Origin: Prevotella sp. | Lineage (GTDB): Bacteria > Bacteroidota > Bacteroidia > Bacteroidales > Bacteroidaceae | Direction: 5' to 3' | DNA: 64,000 nucleotides | Assembly: GCA_017428055.1 (NCBI GenBank) | Contig: JAFRRN010000020.1 | Span: forward strand, 28,585-92,584 | Part shown: one piece after another, positions 24,851 through 34,900 of the stretch | How positions within the stretch are numbered: the stretch's first letter is position 1 | Layout of the letters: each line of letters starts with the position of its first letter | Position numbers and translations under genes: made by a program | The notes under the pieces: model-generated | Databases searched by the model: none | What the model was told of the DNA's origin: nothing | What the model saw: the letters and a program-made list of their open reading frames with translations, nothing else

Positions 24851-26890
24851 ATGATTGTCTGCATAGCCGAAAAGCCCAGCGTGGCACGTGACATCGCACG
24901 GGTCATTGGTGCCACCAAGTCCATGCAGGGCTACATGGAGGGCAACGGATTCCAAGTGACATGGACTTTCGGACACCTCTGCACCCTCAAGGAGCCACAC
25001 GACTACCAACCCAACTGGAAGCATTGGAGTCTCTCGGCTTTACCCATGCTGCCCCAGCGGTTTGGCATCAAACTTATCGAAGACGACGGCATCAAGAAGC
25101 AATTTGCCATCATTGAGCGGCTCATGCAACAGGCCGACGGCATCATCAACTGTGGTGACGCCGGGCAAGAGGGTGAGTTGATACAGCGATGGGTGATGCA
25201 AAAGGCACAAGCCAAATGCCCCGTGCGGCGGTTGTGGATTTCCTCGATGACAGACGAGGCGATCAAGGAGGGCTTCCAGACGCTCAAAGACCAGTCGGAA
25301 TACCAACCTCTATACTTGGCAGGATTGTCAAGAGCCATCGGCGACTGGATCCTCGGCATGAACGCCACGCGCCTCTATACGTTGAAATATGGACAGAACC
25401 GACAGGTGTTGAGCATCGGAAGGGTGCAAACCCCTACCCTTGCGCTCATCGTCAACCGCCAAAAAGAGATCGACAACTTCACGCCCGAGCCATATTGGAT
25501 TCTCGCCACCATCTACCGCGACACGCAATTCACCGCCACCAAGGGGAAGTTCACGTCGAAAGAGGAGGGTGAGAAAGCTTTTGCCACCATCGAGGGGAAG
25601 CCCTTTACCGTGACCGACGTGCAAAAGAAGAAAGGTACCGAGGCTCCGCCAAGGCTCTTCGACCTCACCTCCCTGCAAGTGGAATGCAACAGGAAGTTCG
25701 CCTATTCCGCCGAGACGACGCTCAATCTTATCCAAAGCCTGTACGAGAAGAAATACACCACCTACCCCCGTGTAGACACCCAGTTTCTCCCCGATGATGT
25801 CTATCCCAAGTGTCCGAACATCATGAACGGGCTATACCAAACCACGTTTGGCGGCATCAAGCCCTACGCACCAATCGTCAAGCCATTGGGCGGAAAGCCC
25901 CTCCTCAAAAGCAAGAAGGTGTTTGACACTTCCAAAGTTACCGACCACCACGCCATCATTCCCACGGGGGTTATTCCGAAAGCCCTCTCCGACATGGAGC
26001 GCAACGTGTTCGACCTGATCGCGAAGCGGTTTATCGCGGCTTTCTATCCCGATTGCAAGTTTTCCACCACGACGGTATTGGGCGAGGTGGGCAATCCTGA
26101 AGACCAAGAACGCATCGAGTTCAAGGTGACAGGCAAGGAAATCCTTTCACCTGGATGGCGCACCGTATATGCCTCGGAGGCAAAAACCGTGGAAGAGGAT
26201 GATGCAAAGAAAGACAATGAGGAGCGTACCTTGCCCAATTTTGTCAAGGGAGAGAGCGGCCCGCACCAACCCACTCTCACGGAGAAGTGGACTACGCCGC
26301 CAAAATACTACACGGAAGCCACCCTGCTCAGGGCAATGGAGACGGCGGGCAAGTTCGTGGAAGACGAGGAACTTCGTGCCGCATTGAAGGAAAATGGCAT
26401 AGGAAGGCCATCGTCAAGGGCGGGCATCATCGAGACGCTCTTCAAACGGCATTACATCCGTCGCGAGCGAAAGAATCTCATCGCCACGCCCACGGGCATC
26501 GAACTCATCGACATCATCAAGGAGGAACTGCTGAAGAGTTGCGAACTGACAGGCATCTGGGAGAAGAAACTCCGCGACATCGAGCATCGCAAATACGATG
26601 CCGCACAATTCGTAGATGAGCTGAAACAGCAGATCACCACCATCGTCAACGATGTGATGCGGGAAAACAACACGCACCACATCACCCTCACCACCGACGA
26701 GGATGTCAAGAAAAAGAAGCCCAAACGCCAAGCCACCAAGAAAGAAACCACGCTAAAACCCTCCGATAGCCTCATCGGCAAGCCCTGTCCCGTCTGCGGC
26801 AAAGGAACCATCGTCAAGGGGAGAACCGCCTACGGCTGCTCTGATTGGCAGCATTGCCAATACCGCCTGCCATTTAATGATAACTCATAA
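24851..26890 (+). CDS. topB: DNA topoisomerase III
   Basis: 679 residues. The TOPRIM domain opens the protein (IAEKPSVARDIARVIGA); DAGQEGELIQRW is its acidic metal motif. The type IA core follows, with VQTPTLALIVNRQKEIDNF and the catalytic Tyr in YTTYPRVDTQFL. A Lys-rich linker leads to a C-terminal zinc ribbon (PCPVCGKGTIVKGR...CSDWQHC). It relaxes and decatenates DNA through single-strand passage. The stop codon lies in the first unit of the 9-bp repeat that follows. Confidence 0.95.
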   Translation: MIVCIAEKPSVARDIARVIGATKSMQGYMEGNGFQVTWTFGHLCTLKEPHDYQPNWKHWSLSALPMLPQRFGIKLIEDDGIKKQFAIIERLMQQADGIINCGDAGQEGELIQRWVMQKAQAKCPVRRLWISSMTDEAIKEGFQTLKDQSEYQPLYLAGLSRAIGDWILGMNATRLYTLKYGQNRQVLSIGRVQTPTLALIVNRQKEIDNFTPEPYWILATIYRDTQFTATKGKFTSKEEGEKAFATIEGKPFTVTDVQKKKGTEAPPRLFDLTSLQVECNRKFAYSAETTLNLIQSLYEKKYTTYPRVDTQFLPDDVYPKCPNIMNGLYQTTFGGIKPYAPIVKPLGGKPLLKSKKVFDTSKVTDHHAIIPTGVIPKALSDMERNVFDLIAKRFIAAFYPDCKFSTTTVLGEVGNPEDQERIEFKVTGKEILSPGWRTVYASEAKTVEEDDAKKDNEERTLPNFVKGESGPHQPTLTEKWTTPPKYYTEATLLRAMETAGKFVEDEELRAALKENGIGRPSSRAGIIETLFKRHYIRRERKNLIATPTGIELIDIIKEELLKSCELTGIWEKKLRDIEHRKYDAAQFVDELKQQITTIVNDVMRENNTHHITLTTDEDVKKKKPKRQATKKETTLKPSDSLIGKPCPVCGKGTIVKGRTAYGCSDWQHCQYRLPFNDNS

Positions 26891-26975
26891 GACTTATAAG
26901 ACCTATAAGACTCATAAGACAAATAAGACTTATAAGACCTATAAGACCAATAAGACCAATAAGACCTATAAACCT
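26886..26975. repeat. Ten-unit 9-bp tandem repeat (NATAAGACN)
   Basis: Ten contiguous 9-bp units such as TATAAGACC and AATAAGACC run from the topB stop towards the next gene. The open frame through it (THKTYKTYK...) is a by-product of the repeat and is not called as a gene. Confidence 0.9.
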
Positions 26976-27009
26976 CAATTATTCAATAATCACAAAAATC
27001 ATCAATATT

Positions 27010-27588
27010 ATGAAAACAGACAAATCCTTCCTCCCACTAAGAGGCAATTATCGTTCACTCATCGTATTCCAAAAAGCGGAATGCATTTATGATGTCACCT
27101 ATTATTTCGCCCACAAATTTTTAGAAAAAGGCGACCGCACCATCGACCAAATGATACAAGCCGCAAGGTCTGGCAAACAAAACATCGCCGAGGGAAGCTC
27201 TGCCAGCTCAACATCAAGAGAAACAGAACTTAAACTAATGAATGTTGCAAAGGCAAGTCTCCAAGAACTTCTCATTGACTATGAAGATTACTTACGTGTG
27301 CGTAACCTGCAACAATGGAAGGAAAACGACCAAAGATACATACAAACACGTAGCGTCTTGGCGAAACACAATGATTCAAGTTATTATAGAGAAGCGATTA
27401 CTACCCGTTCTGCGGAAACGATAGCGAATATCGCCATTACGCTAATTCACCAGACAGACACAATGCTCCTCAGGCTGATAGAAACGCTAAAGCGACAATT
27501 TATCCAACAAGGAGGAATCCGTGAGGAAATGACCAGGGCACGCATACATTTTCGCAATCAGCAAGACAATAAAATTGACAAGAAATAA
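27010..27588 (+). CDS. Four-helix-bundle protein (S23/IVP-like) with extended suffix
   Basis: 192 residues. The core (about 15-115) matches the four-helix proteins related to S23 intervening-sequence ORFs: FQKAECIYDVTYYFAHKFL, DRTIDQMIQAARSGKQNIAEG and SLQELLIDYEDYLR. The C-terminal part from about 120 is the suffix seen in larger members and is helical. These proteins form oligomeric bundles of unknown cellular role and are frequent as single genes in Bacteroidota. The 9-bp repeat lies just upstream; I see no Bacteroidota promoter between topB and this gene. Confidence 0.85.
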   Translation: MKTDKSFLPLRGNYRSLIVFQKAECIYDVTYYFAHKFLEKGDRTIDQMIQAARSGKQNIAEGSSASSTSRETELKLMNVAKASLQELLIDYEDYLRVRNLQQWKENDQRYIQTRSVLAKHNDSSYYREAITTRSAETIANIAITLIHQTDTMLLRLIETLKRQFIQQGGIREEMTRARIHFRNQQDNKIDKK

Positions 27589-27674
27589 CAACTATGCCCA
27601 ATAAAAACCCAATAAATGCTATTATTTGTTTCAGTTTTTATCTCCAACATGCTTATAAACTCGAATTATTTACC

Positions 27675-27682
27675 TATATTTG
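27675..27682 (+). promoter_or_regulatory. -7 element upstream of the mosaic lipoprotein
   Basis: TATATTTG lies 32 nt before the ATG at 27715; the -33 TTG is missing. Confidence 0.45.
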
Positions 27683-27714
27683 CAAAAACAAACATATCAT
27701 CATCAACAATACCT

Positions 27715-29568
27715 ATGAGGAAATCTATCAAACCCATCGCACTCCTCATGCTCGCCATGACAATGTCATGCGGTAGCAACAATGAAGACGAATCGCAAGT
27801 GCCAGACAAGACCGATGGCACCATCACCATCACAAACGCTGGCAACGAGGGAACGCCAGAGAATCCCGCAATAGCCACGGCAGGACACCCCGCCACCATC
27901 ACGCTCTCGCAGAAGAGCACTTACCAAGAGCCCGACGGTTCGACATTTACCTGTCAGCCACAAGCCTCCATCCACATGACCGTGGACAGAGACACCGTGA
28001 GGGCAAAGACCTTGGCAGACCTGCTCAAACTCAAACTGACAACCAATAACAATGCCACTACAGGCGAAAACCCCAGCGTAGTGAGCAAGGTACAAGACTA
28101 CAACGTGGGCGACCTCACCGTCTCTTTCGACATCAAGCACGAAGTATATACCCACCGCAACACCAAGGGCAAAGATATTGAAATGCCCTATCTCCGCCTC
28201 TCCTCCGCCAAGCTCGGCGAAGCACACTCCGAGGAACAAGCAGCCAAAGGCATCAAGAACGTCTCTGTGAGAGGTGTCAAGTTGACGCGCGTAGCCCCGT
28301 CATCAGCAAGGCGCATCAAGCACACCACCGAACAAGCCTACCATGTGCAAGTGAGTTTCACCATCGATGCGGAAACCGTGCATCAAGAAGATGGTAACAT
28401 GAATACAACCTATTCGTTGGAAGCCGACTATGTGGGCATCGTGGAAACCACCAAGGATTATCCAGACCCAACGCTCACATACGACTATACCATCAACCCA
28501 CTAAGCGGTACCACCGACAAACAATCGCCTTTCACCATCAGCGCAGATGCCACGGAGATGAAGATAGATTTCCAACAAACGGCACAATATTCATGGTTCG
28601 ACTTCACGCAGATGGAACTCCGCGTAGTTACATACGAACCGAAGGCGTATGTTGAGGTGAATGCCGCTAAGGCAGACACCATTTGGGTGAGTGATATCTC
28701 TGAACTTGAAAAGAAATTGGAGCCCGCTCCAACTATAACCAACAGCGGCGATAATCCGGTTGAAAATACCGGTATCCGCACGTTTGAAGTTGCAAAAGGG
28801 CAGAAAATAACTTGCAAGTGGGGAGATCAAACTTATAAGCCAATCACAGTTGAAGGAACAGAGGTTAAGCTTCCATATCTGACCCTGAGCACACCTGAAA
28901 TCAGTGATATTAAGGTGGCTGAAGTGGCAAACGGGACGTTGATAGGTAAAAAAGGTAAGCTTTATACGGTAACAATCACGATTTCACAAGATTTGACGGT
29001 GGCAAACGCCAGCGAGCCAAAAAGCGAGCATTTGCAATATGTGGTGAAATTTCTTGCCGCTATTGCAAAAGAACAGCCGAAACTTGCGAATATTAAGTAC
29101 CGCAAAGGTGATCCTAAGGATATGTGGCGTGAACCGCATGATAACATTCCTTTGACCTATCAATACCTTGTCTATCGTGACAGCATCTTCTCTGATGGTT
29201 CTGTCCGCACGGCAGTAACCGGTAGCGGTAGAACAGCATTATCATGGGCACTTGATATTAAGTCTATCCATGGCTCTTACAATCAGCGCAAAGAAGATGT
29301 GCGAGGTGTACCGGTCTACTATTTTGCGGATCAAACGGATTTATTAGATGAAGCTTACGGAAATGTGAAGGTATCACGAAAAATTGCGGTGCCGGATATT
29401 TCCCTGGTAACACTGGAGGAAAGAAATCTGGCTAAAGCAGAGCCTGATGAGTGGACACGCTATCCGCAATATAATCCGAATGCCCCTAAACCCGGCTGGT
29501 ATTGGAGTGACTTTGGTTGGGCAAAAGATGCATATATATACTATAATTATGCAGGCGGGGGGGTTTAA
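27715..29568 (+). CDS. Large surface lipoprotein of unknown function, frame broken at a poly-G tract
   Basis: 617 residues as it stands. A signal peptide with Cys near residue 21 (LLMLAMTMSCGSN) suggests a lipoprotein. Two diverged copies of a beta-rich module are visible: one around TITITNAGNEGTPENP and EMPYLRLSSAKLG, the other around APTITNSGDNPVEN and KLPYLTLSTPEIS. The gene is mosaic: up to about 28.65 kb it has C-ending, GC-richer codons like its neighbours; afterwards codons turn AT-rich with many GGT, CGT and CCG. The frame ends at a G7 tract; one extra G would extend it to 29855. I do not recognise the family. Confidence 0.75.
   Translation: MRKSIKPIALLMLAMTMSCGSNNEDESQVPDKTDGTITITNAGNEGTPENPAIATAGHPATITLSQKSTYQEPDGSTFTCQPQASIHMTVDRDTVRAKTLADLLKLKLTTNNNATTGENPSVVSKVQDYNVGDLTVSFDIKHEVYTHRNTKGKDIEMPYLRLSSAKLGEAHSEEQAAKGIKNVSVRGVKLTRVAPSSARRIKHTTEQAYHVQVSFTIDAETVHQEDGNMNTTYSLEADYVGIVETTKDYPDPTLTYDYTINPLSGTTDKQSPFTISADATEMKIDFQQTAQYSWFDFTQMELRVVTYEPKAYVEVNAAKADTIWVSDISELEKKLEPAPTITNSGDNPVENTGIRTFEVAKGQKITCKWGDQTYKPITVEGTEVKLPYLTLSTPEISDIKVAEVANGTLIGKKGKLYTVTITISQDLTVANASEPKSEHLQYVVKFLAAIAKEQPKLANIKYRKGDPKDMWREPHDNIPLTYQYLVYRDSIFSDGSVRTAVTGSGRTALSWALDIKSIHGSYNQRKEDVRGVPVYYFADQTDLLDEAYGNVKVSRKIAVPDISLVTLEERNLAKAEPDEWTRYPQYNPNAPKPGWYWSDFGWAKDAYIYYNYAGGGV
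29557..29563. repeat. G7 homopolymer at the point of frame loss
   Basis: Seven G in a row directly before GTTTAA. With eight G the reading frame continues through 29855; with six it stops within a few codons. This is the arrangement expected of slipped-strand phase variation, or of a sequencing error. Confidence 0.85.
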
Positions 29569-29855
29569 CATTTTTTAACATCGCCTCCGTGTGGTATAAC
29601 CATATCCTCTATGTAGAAGATAGCATCAATGGTGGGCAATTGATTGATTTCTTGGGTGATGAAAATGATATTGATGATGTGGATTATCGTCCGCATTTTG
29701 ATTTCAGCTTCAATGAGGAAGAAACAACCATGCCAACCGGCGAGCCGGCAAAAGTGTTTACACACAAATGTATTACTACTTTTTTGGGCAAGCAATTCCA
29801 CTACGAAATTGTAGATAGCGTTTACCAATACGATCCTGCTAATCCGCCATTTTGA
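29565..29855 (+). pseudogene. Out-of-frame 3' part of the mosaic lipoprotein gene
   Basis: Read one base out of phase with the upstream frame, this encodes about 95 residues (FNIASVWYNHILYVEDSING ... FHYEIVDSVYQYDPANPPF) with the same AT-rich codon style as the preceding 900 bases. It has only a GTG near its beginning and no start signals, so it is taken as the end of the upstream gene. Restored, the protein would have about 713 residues. Confidence 0.75.
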
Positions 29856-29892
29856 GCTTTAATGGATGTGAAACGGTGAACGAAAAGGTATG

Positions 29893-29958
29893 GTTTACTC
29901 GAAATAAACATATCGTTTACAACTATTAAACATGGTGTTTACACCGACTAAACCATAC
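29893..29958. repeat. 22-bp tandem palindrome array, three units
   Basis: Units start at 29893, 29915 and 29937. Each has GTTTA, a 7-nt variable centre, TAAAC and 5 nt, giving exactly 22 bp. The array ends form a further 14-bp inverted repeat (AAAGGTATGGTTTA at 29884, complement ending at 29962). It occupies the gap between two converging genes and could also work as a bidirectional terminator. Confidence 0.88.
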
Positions 29959-29977
29959 CTTTCTTCATGCTTAAAGT

Positions 29978-30613
29978 CTAATCTTCCTCTTCCTTAAAGA
30001 AAGAACCCTTGGCGGGCATGGGAGCGTCATTCGCTAAATAAGCCGAATAGCGTCTACGGCTACGACGTTCACAGGCAAACATCTTCTTGGTACCCTCCTC
30101 GTCTTGATGGAAATTCATGTGTTCGTCAATGGCAAAAGAGTGCGCCATGGATTCCACATCGAGGTTGTCCGTGCCAATGAGGGTGAAAGTCCACCCCTGC
30201 GTCTTCAGCTTTTCAATCAGTCCGCGCACCATCTTGAGCGTCCATTCGCGTGAGCTGTTCTCCTCTCCGTCTGTGATAATGGTCACCAGCACGTGGTCAT
30301 CCTTACCAACGACGGCATTGAGTTTCGATACCGAGAGCCCGATGGCATCATAGAGAGGGGTGCAACCGCCAGGGTTGTAGTTCTCCCACTTCAAATCGAC
30401 CACCTCCTCTGCTGCCCTGTTGTCGTAGTGCCAAGTGGTGTGTGTGCTATCGAAGGTGATGAGCGACACGCGCTGGTCGGTGTCAGGGTACTGCCTCTGG
30501 ATGGACCGGATGGTGGCGAGGGTTTCATTCATGCCCGAGAAGGCTTGCTTACGGATGACAGACATGCTGCCACTCTCGTCAACGATAATCAAATTAAAAA
30601 CTTTCTTCTTCAT
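29978..30613 (-). CDS. VWA domain protein
   Basis: 211 residues from the ATG at 30613 (MKKKVFNLIIVDESGSMS); ATGs further upstream are possible. A von Willebrand factor A fold covers most of the chain: the MIDAS motif DESGSMS near residue 12, the Thr of CTPLYDAIGLS and the Asp of IITDGEENSS. No signal peptide, so cytoplasmic. The tail is basic then acidic (ERRSRRRYSAYL ... FFKEEED). Such proteins often act with AAA ATPases or in Ter-type stress systems, but no such partner is here; its only close neighbour is the divergent sigma-fusion gene. Confidence 0.88.
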   Translation of the reverse strand: MKKKVFNLIIVDESGSMSVIRKQAFSGMNETLATIRSIQRQYPDTDQRVSLITFDSTHTTWHYDNRAAEEVVDLKWENYNPGGCTPLYDAIGLSVSKLNAVVGKDDHVLVTIITDGEENSSREWTLKMVRGLIEKLKTQGWTFTLIGTDNLDVESMAHSFAIDEHMNFHQDEEGTKKMFACERRSRRRYSAYLANDAPMPAKGSFFKEEED

Positions 30614-30738
30614 GTTCGTCATGTTTTGATAGGTGAAAAAATGTTTGTTTTGAATGCTCTCTCTATCTTTAAAGAAATTTTTCAAGGAAAATTAAGCAGT
30701 AATCTAAATTTTTTGTTTAATTTCGCAAAAAACAATGA

Positions 30739-31833
30739 ATGACCATGTACGGACAATTGACAGACAACGAGATCCTTGATGGCTTCCAAAGGGGAGACTC
30801 AACGACGATACGCTATTACTTCTACGAATATTGCCACACCGCCTATCATATCTATGACCGGAAATACGAGTTAAGCCATAAGCAGAACCTTGACTTCATG
30901 TCATTGGCTCACCAGTATGCCCTTTATCTGATGGAACACCATTGGCAACCGCTGAAAAACCGTTCTCCAAACGTCACGCTACGCACATGGATGATCAACG
31001 GCTTCCGTTACATCGTACTCGATGCCTTGAAATGGTACAAGAAGGAATATGGCAGTATCACCTTCGAAGAGTATCTTCGCACATTTGATGTGACAGACGA
31101 TTTAAGGCTCCTGTTTAACAAGACCATCGAGGACATCTGCGATTATCACCTACAGCATCAAGATCGAGTGATTGTCCAGTTGCTGCTGATAGCGGGCTTT
31201 AGGACAAAAGACGTGGCCGGAATCTTGGACATTACACCTTCGGCTGTCTCCCAGAGGTATAGAAAGATCTTGGAAAAGGTGATTATCCCTTATTTCCGTG
31301 AGAATTTCGATATGGACTTTGACACGCCTGAGATGTTTGACGAACAAGAAACCATCTCTTATTACAGTATGCCAGAGACAAGTTATGCTGGAATATGCCC
31401 TTCAGAGGACAGGCCTCTCTATCAAAAGAAAGCCACAAATAGCGCAACGTATGCTGACACCGTTAAGAAGAGAACAGATAAGAGATTCATGAATTCGCTC
31501 GAAGCTGATGAGATTTTCGTGTTTGGAAGCAACCTCCGAGGGTTGCATGAATATGGTGCTGCCCGCTTGGCATACGTGAGATATGGTGCCATTATGGGGC
31601 AAGGCGTTGGTTTACAGGGACAAAGCTACGCCATTCCAATGATGCAGGGGGGAGTTGATACCATCAAGCCGTATGTGGATGAGTTCATCATGTTCGCCAA
31701 GGAGCACGGTAAACAAAAGTTCTTGGTCACACCCATGGGTTGGGACATAGCTGGCTTCAATGAAAGCGAGATTTCGCCCTTGTTCGAGGAAGCCCATGTT
31801 GTGAACAATATCGTGTTGCCCCTTTGGTGGTGA
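30739..31833 (+). CDS. Sigma-70-like factor fused to a C-terminal FGSN (macro-like) domain
   Basis: 364 residues. The N-terminal half looks like an ECF-type sigma factor: a region-2-like part (about 50-105, TLRTWMINGFRYIVLDALKW) and a region-4-like helix-turn-helix (about 140-185, LIAGFRTKDVAGILDITPSA). After a linker, residues about 255-364 form a separate domain (EIFVFGSNLRGLHEYGAARL, YGAIMGQGVGLQGQSYAIP, FLVTPMGWDIAGFNESEISP) seen alone in phages and bacteria as a small protein of unknown activity with a nucleotide- or ADP-ribose-binding look. No signal or membrane segment. It diverges from the VWA gene across about 125 bp. Confidence 0.75.
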   Translation: MTMYGQLTDNEILDGFQRGDSTTIRYYFYEYCHTAYHIYDRKYELSHKQNLDFMSLAHQYALYLMEHHWQPLKNRSPNVTLRTWMINGFRYIVLDALKWYKKEYGSITFEEYLRTFDVTDDLRLLFNKTIEDICDYHLQHQDRVIVQLLLIAGFRTKDVAGILDITPSAVSQRYRKILEKVIIPYFRENFDMDFDTPEMFDEQETISYYSMPETSYAGICPSEDRPLYQKKATNSATYADTVKKRTDKRFMNSLEADEIFVFGSNLRGLHEYGAARLAYVRYGAIMGQGVGLQGQSYAIPMMQGGVDTIKPYVDEFIMFAKEHGKQKFLVTPMGWDIAGFNESEISPLFEEAHVVNNIVLPLWW

Positions 31834-31860
31834 TGGAAGAATGGAAGAATGGATAAAAAC

Positions 31861-31891
31861 TTGTCCATATCGAAAAAAAAGCTTATCTTTG
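31861..31891 (+). promoter_or_regulatory. Promoter of the DUF3472 gene
   Basis: TTG (31861-31863), 20 nt, TATCTTTG (31884-31891); start of transcription near 31898, ATG at 31927. Confidence 0.75.
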
Positions 31892-31926
31892 TAGCTTGAA
31901 ATCCTAAACAATCTAACTTATATCAA

Positions 31927-34900
31927 ATGAAAAATCTGACAATGAAAATGGCGGTTCTCCTATCCATGTTGTTGTGGAGACCGCAAGCCTATGCAACGGA
32001 ATGGACCATTTCCGTAACACCCAATGGCACCTATGGAGGCTATATAGAGACGACGGACGGGCTGTCGCAGCACGACGTGGCATATTCCACGACGTGGCCC
32101 ATCGAGGGTTATCTGCCCGTGTTCTATGTACACTTCCCCGTGGGAACGTTCACCGTCACGTCCAATAACGCTAACGCCGTGCGCGTGAATGTGCGGGATG
32201 TGTCAACGGGAACGGACGTAGCCACCAACAAGTCAGCCAGAAACTTCACTTTCACCTCGTCGGAAGAGGGATGGTACAGGCTTCAACTGACGGGCGGAAC
32301 ACCCGGCACGACCGTTCTACAAGACTTCACCGTGACCTCAACTAACGCCACGGGAACCAACAGCAACGTCTTTCTGGCGGGCTGGCGTTCAGCACCATCG
32401 CTCCATTTGTTCACCTTCGGCTCCTCTGACCCAAGCCTTCCATCGGGCAATGCCTTCGACTGGATCTACGACGAGGTGATGATTCCCACCGATGCCGACT
32501 ATTATGGCACGTATGCGGAGGCGTTTGGATTCAACAGCGGGTATATAGGCATCCAAAACAATGGCAGCAACGGCGGCACCACCAAACGCACCATCATCTT
32601 CTCCAGTTGGGACAATGGCGACACAGACTCCGACCCCGAACTGGCAGACTTCAAGCGCAGCGGCATCATCGCCACGGGCGAGGCCGACGAGATCACCGCC
32701 GAGCGCTTTGGCGGAGAGGGCACGGGATGCCACATCATGATGAACGGCGGCCTATGGAAGCCGGGGCAATGGGTGCGGTTCCTGCTGAATACCCGTCCCG
32801 AGCAAATCACGCTCAGCGACGGCACCACCTACAACAACACGTTGCTTTCCGCCTGGTACTGGGCAGAGGGTGTGGACACCGAGTGGCATTACATCGGCAC
32901 AATTCGCCAGTCGGGCACAACCAATTACTTCGGGTCGGGATTCAACGCCTTCCTTGAGGAATACACCCGGGGCAACACGAGCCAAGGATGCGCCCAGCAC
33001 AAGGCATACTACCGCAGGATTTTCACCCGCTCCATGCAGACGGGGACGTGGTACAACCGCAACCTGTTTGACTGGAGCCACACCGACGGGGGCACCAGCG
33101 ACGGCGCACGAAACGACTGGTACCAGTCTGCCATCGACGATTTCCAAGGTGAGCCCGCCATCTACATGCAGTCTGGCGGTTACACCGACAAGTACGAGGG
33201 CAACAGCAACCTCCCCCTAATCCAACCAGACAACATCGTCCCCGACGACGAAACGTTGCAGTCACTCATCACGACATACATCGAGCCAGCCATCCAAAAG
33301 CAAGACGAAGACCGCATGGCTCTCGCCATACAGGATGTCTACACCCAATTAGACCAAACGGAATGGACCGTCATTGACAAATCCTCGGAGGAGACCGTCG
33401 GCGAAGGTGACAACGGAAGGGCGTCGATGGCGGTAGATAATGACAACTCCACCTATTGGCACACATCATGGTGGAGCAGCGGAAACCAAAGCTACCCGCA
33501 TTCCCTGTCGCTCTTGCACGACGGGGCTGTCACCATCGACATGATCCGAGTCAACATCCCCAGCGGCAGAAGCAGCATCTACCGACCCAAAACCGTGGAG
33601 GTGATGACATCCGCCAACGGCAGTTCGTGGACATCGGTGGGGTCATACGACCTGCCCGACGCATCGGAGCAAGACATCGTGTTGGGGTCTTCCCTCACGA
33701 CAAAGTACCTGAAACTGAACTTCACGGCGGGCTATGGACAGTATCTTGTCATCAGCGAACTCGAATTCTTCCAAAAAGACGAGGCAACGATGTTGGCAAA
33801 CCTTCGCGCCATAGCACAAGACTATCTTGACCGAGCCGACCTATTTAACAGTTACTCCACGGAAGACCTTGCCGCCTTACAGGCCGTCTATGACAACAAT
33901 GCCAGCACCATCACTGACTACCAGACGGCTTTAAGCGACCTCGCCAAGAACGGTCAGTTGCTGAAATATGGCGAGGTGACGGAGGTAGCCCATCTCAGTG
34001 CCGAGAAAGCCTACTATGTTTTCAACGCATCGGGCTATGGGGCGATGGTCGCCAATGGGGGCATCCCCACCCTCCGCAACGCCAACCCCGTCTCGGGATC
34101 TGGCCATTATTATGACTGCCAAAATACCTATAAGGCAAAGGCAAGGGTGCAAGACGAGGCGAATAACTGGATGATCCTGACCACCGACAAGTTCCCGGGC
34201 TACTATTACCTATATAATATTGGAGAGGGAAAGTATCTCAACCCACAGTATAACTCCAACTTCAGCGAGACGCCACAACCCTTCAGCATCACCCTGAAGA
34301 ATGGATACTTCGTGCTGACAGCCCTCAACTACAATTACAATGGGCAGACACAGGTTTGCGTGGCACCACAATTCGACAGCTCCCCCATATCGGTATGGAA
34401 CAACGACGCGGGCAACTATTTCGTCATTTACGACAACTATAGCATCACCCCGTCGGCAGAACTCATCGACGAATTGCGCACCGAGGTGTACAAAGACTCA
34501 CGCCAACAGGCAGGAACCGTGGCGGTCATCAACATCAGCGACGGCATGGAAACCTACGCTAACACCAGCGCGCTCGACTTCAGCAACGTGGAAGGGCTAC
34601 GGGCTTACCGTGCCTCTGAATACAACCAACAGACAAACGCCCTCCTGCTCCAGCAAACCTCGAAGACGGCAGCGGGAGAGGGATTGTTGCTGAAGGGCGA
34701 AAACGGCGAATATGAAGTTCCTTACATCAACTCCGCTGACGCCGGCACGAATATGTTTGTTGGCGTGACACAAGCCTCTTCCATCCCTTCCACCTCTGGG
34801 TCGAACACCAACTTCACCCTATCCAATGGCACCAATGGCCGTACTTTCTATCCTTTTGCTGGCGGTACCATCCCTGCCAATAAAGCCTACCTCCGCATCC

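Noticed and set aside
26877-27092. Open frame coding for THKTYKTYK-type repeats
   Set aside because: It is the translation of a 9-bp tandem repeat and overlaps topB and the next gene; no start signal.
29589-29855. Separate small gene starting with GTG
   Set aside because: Codon style and position show it is the out-of-frame 3' end of the lipoprotein gene broken at the G7 tract.
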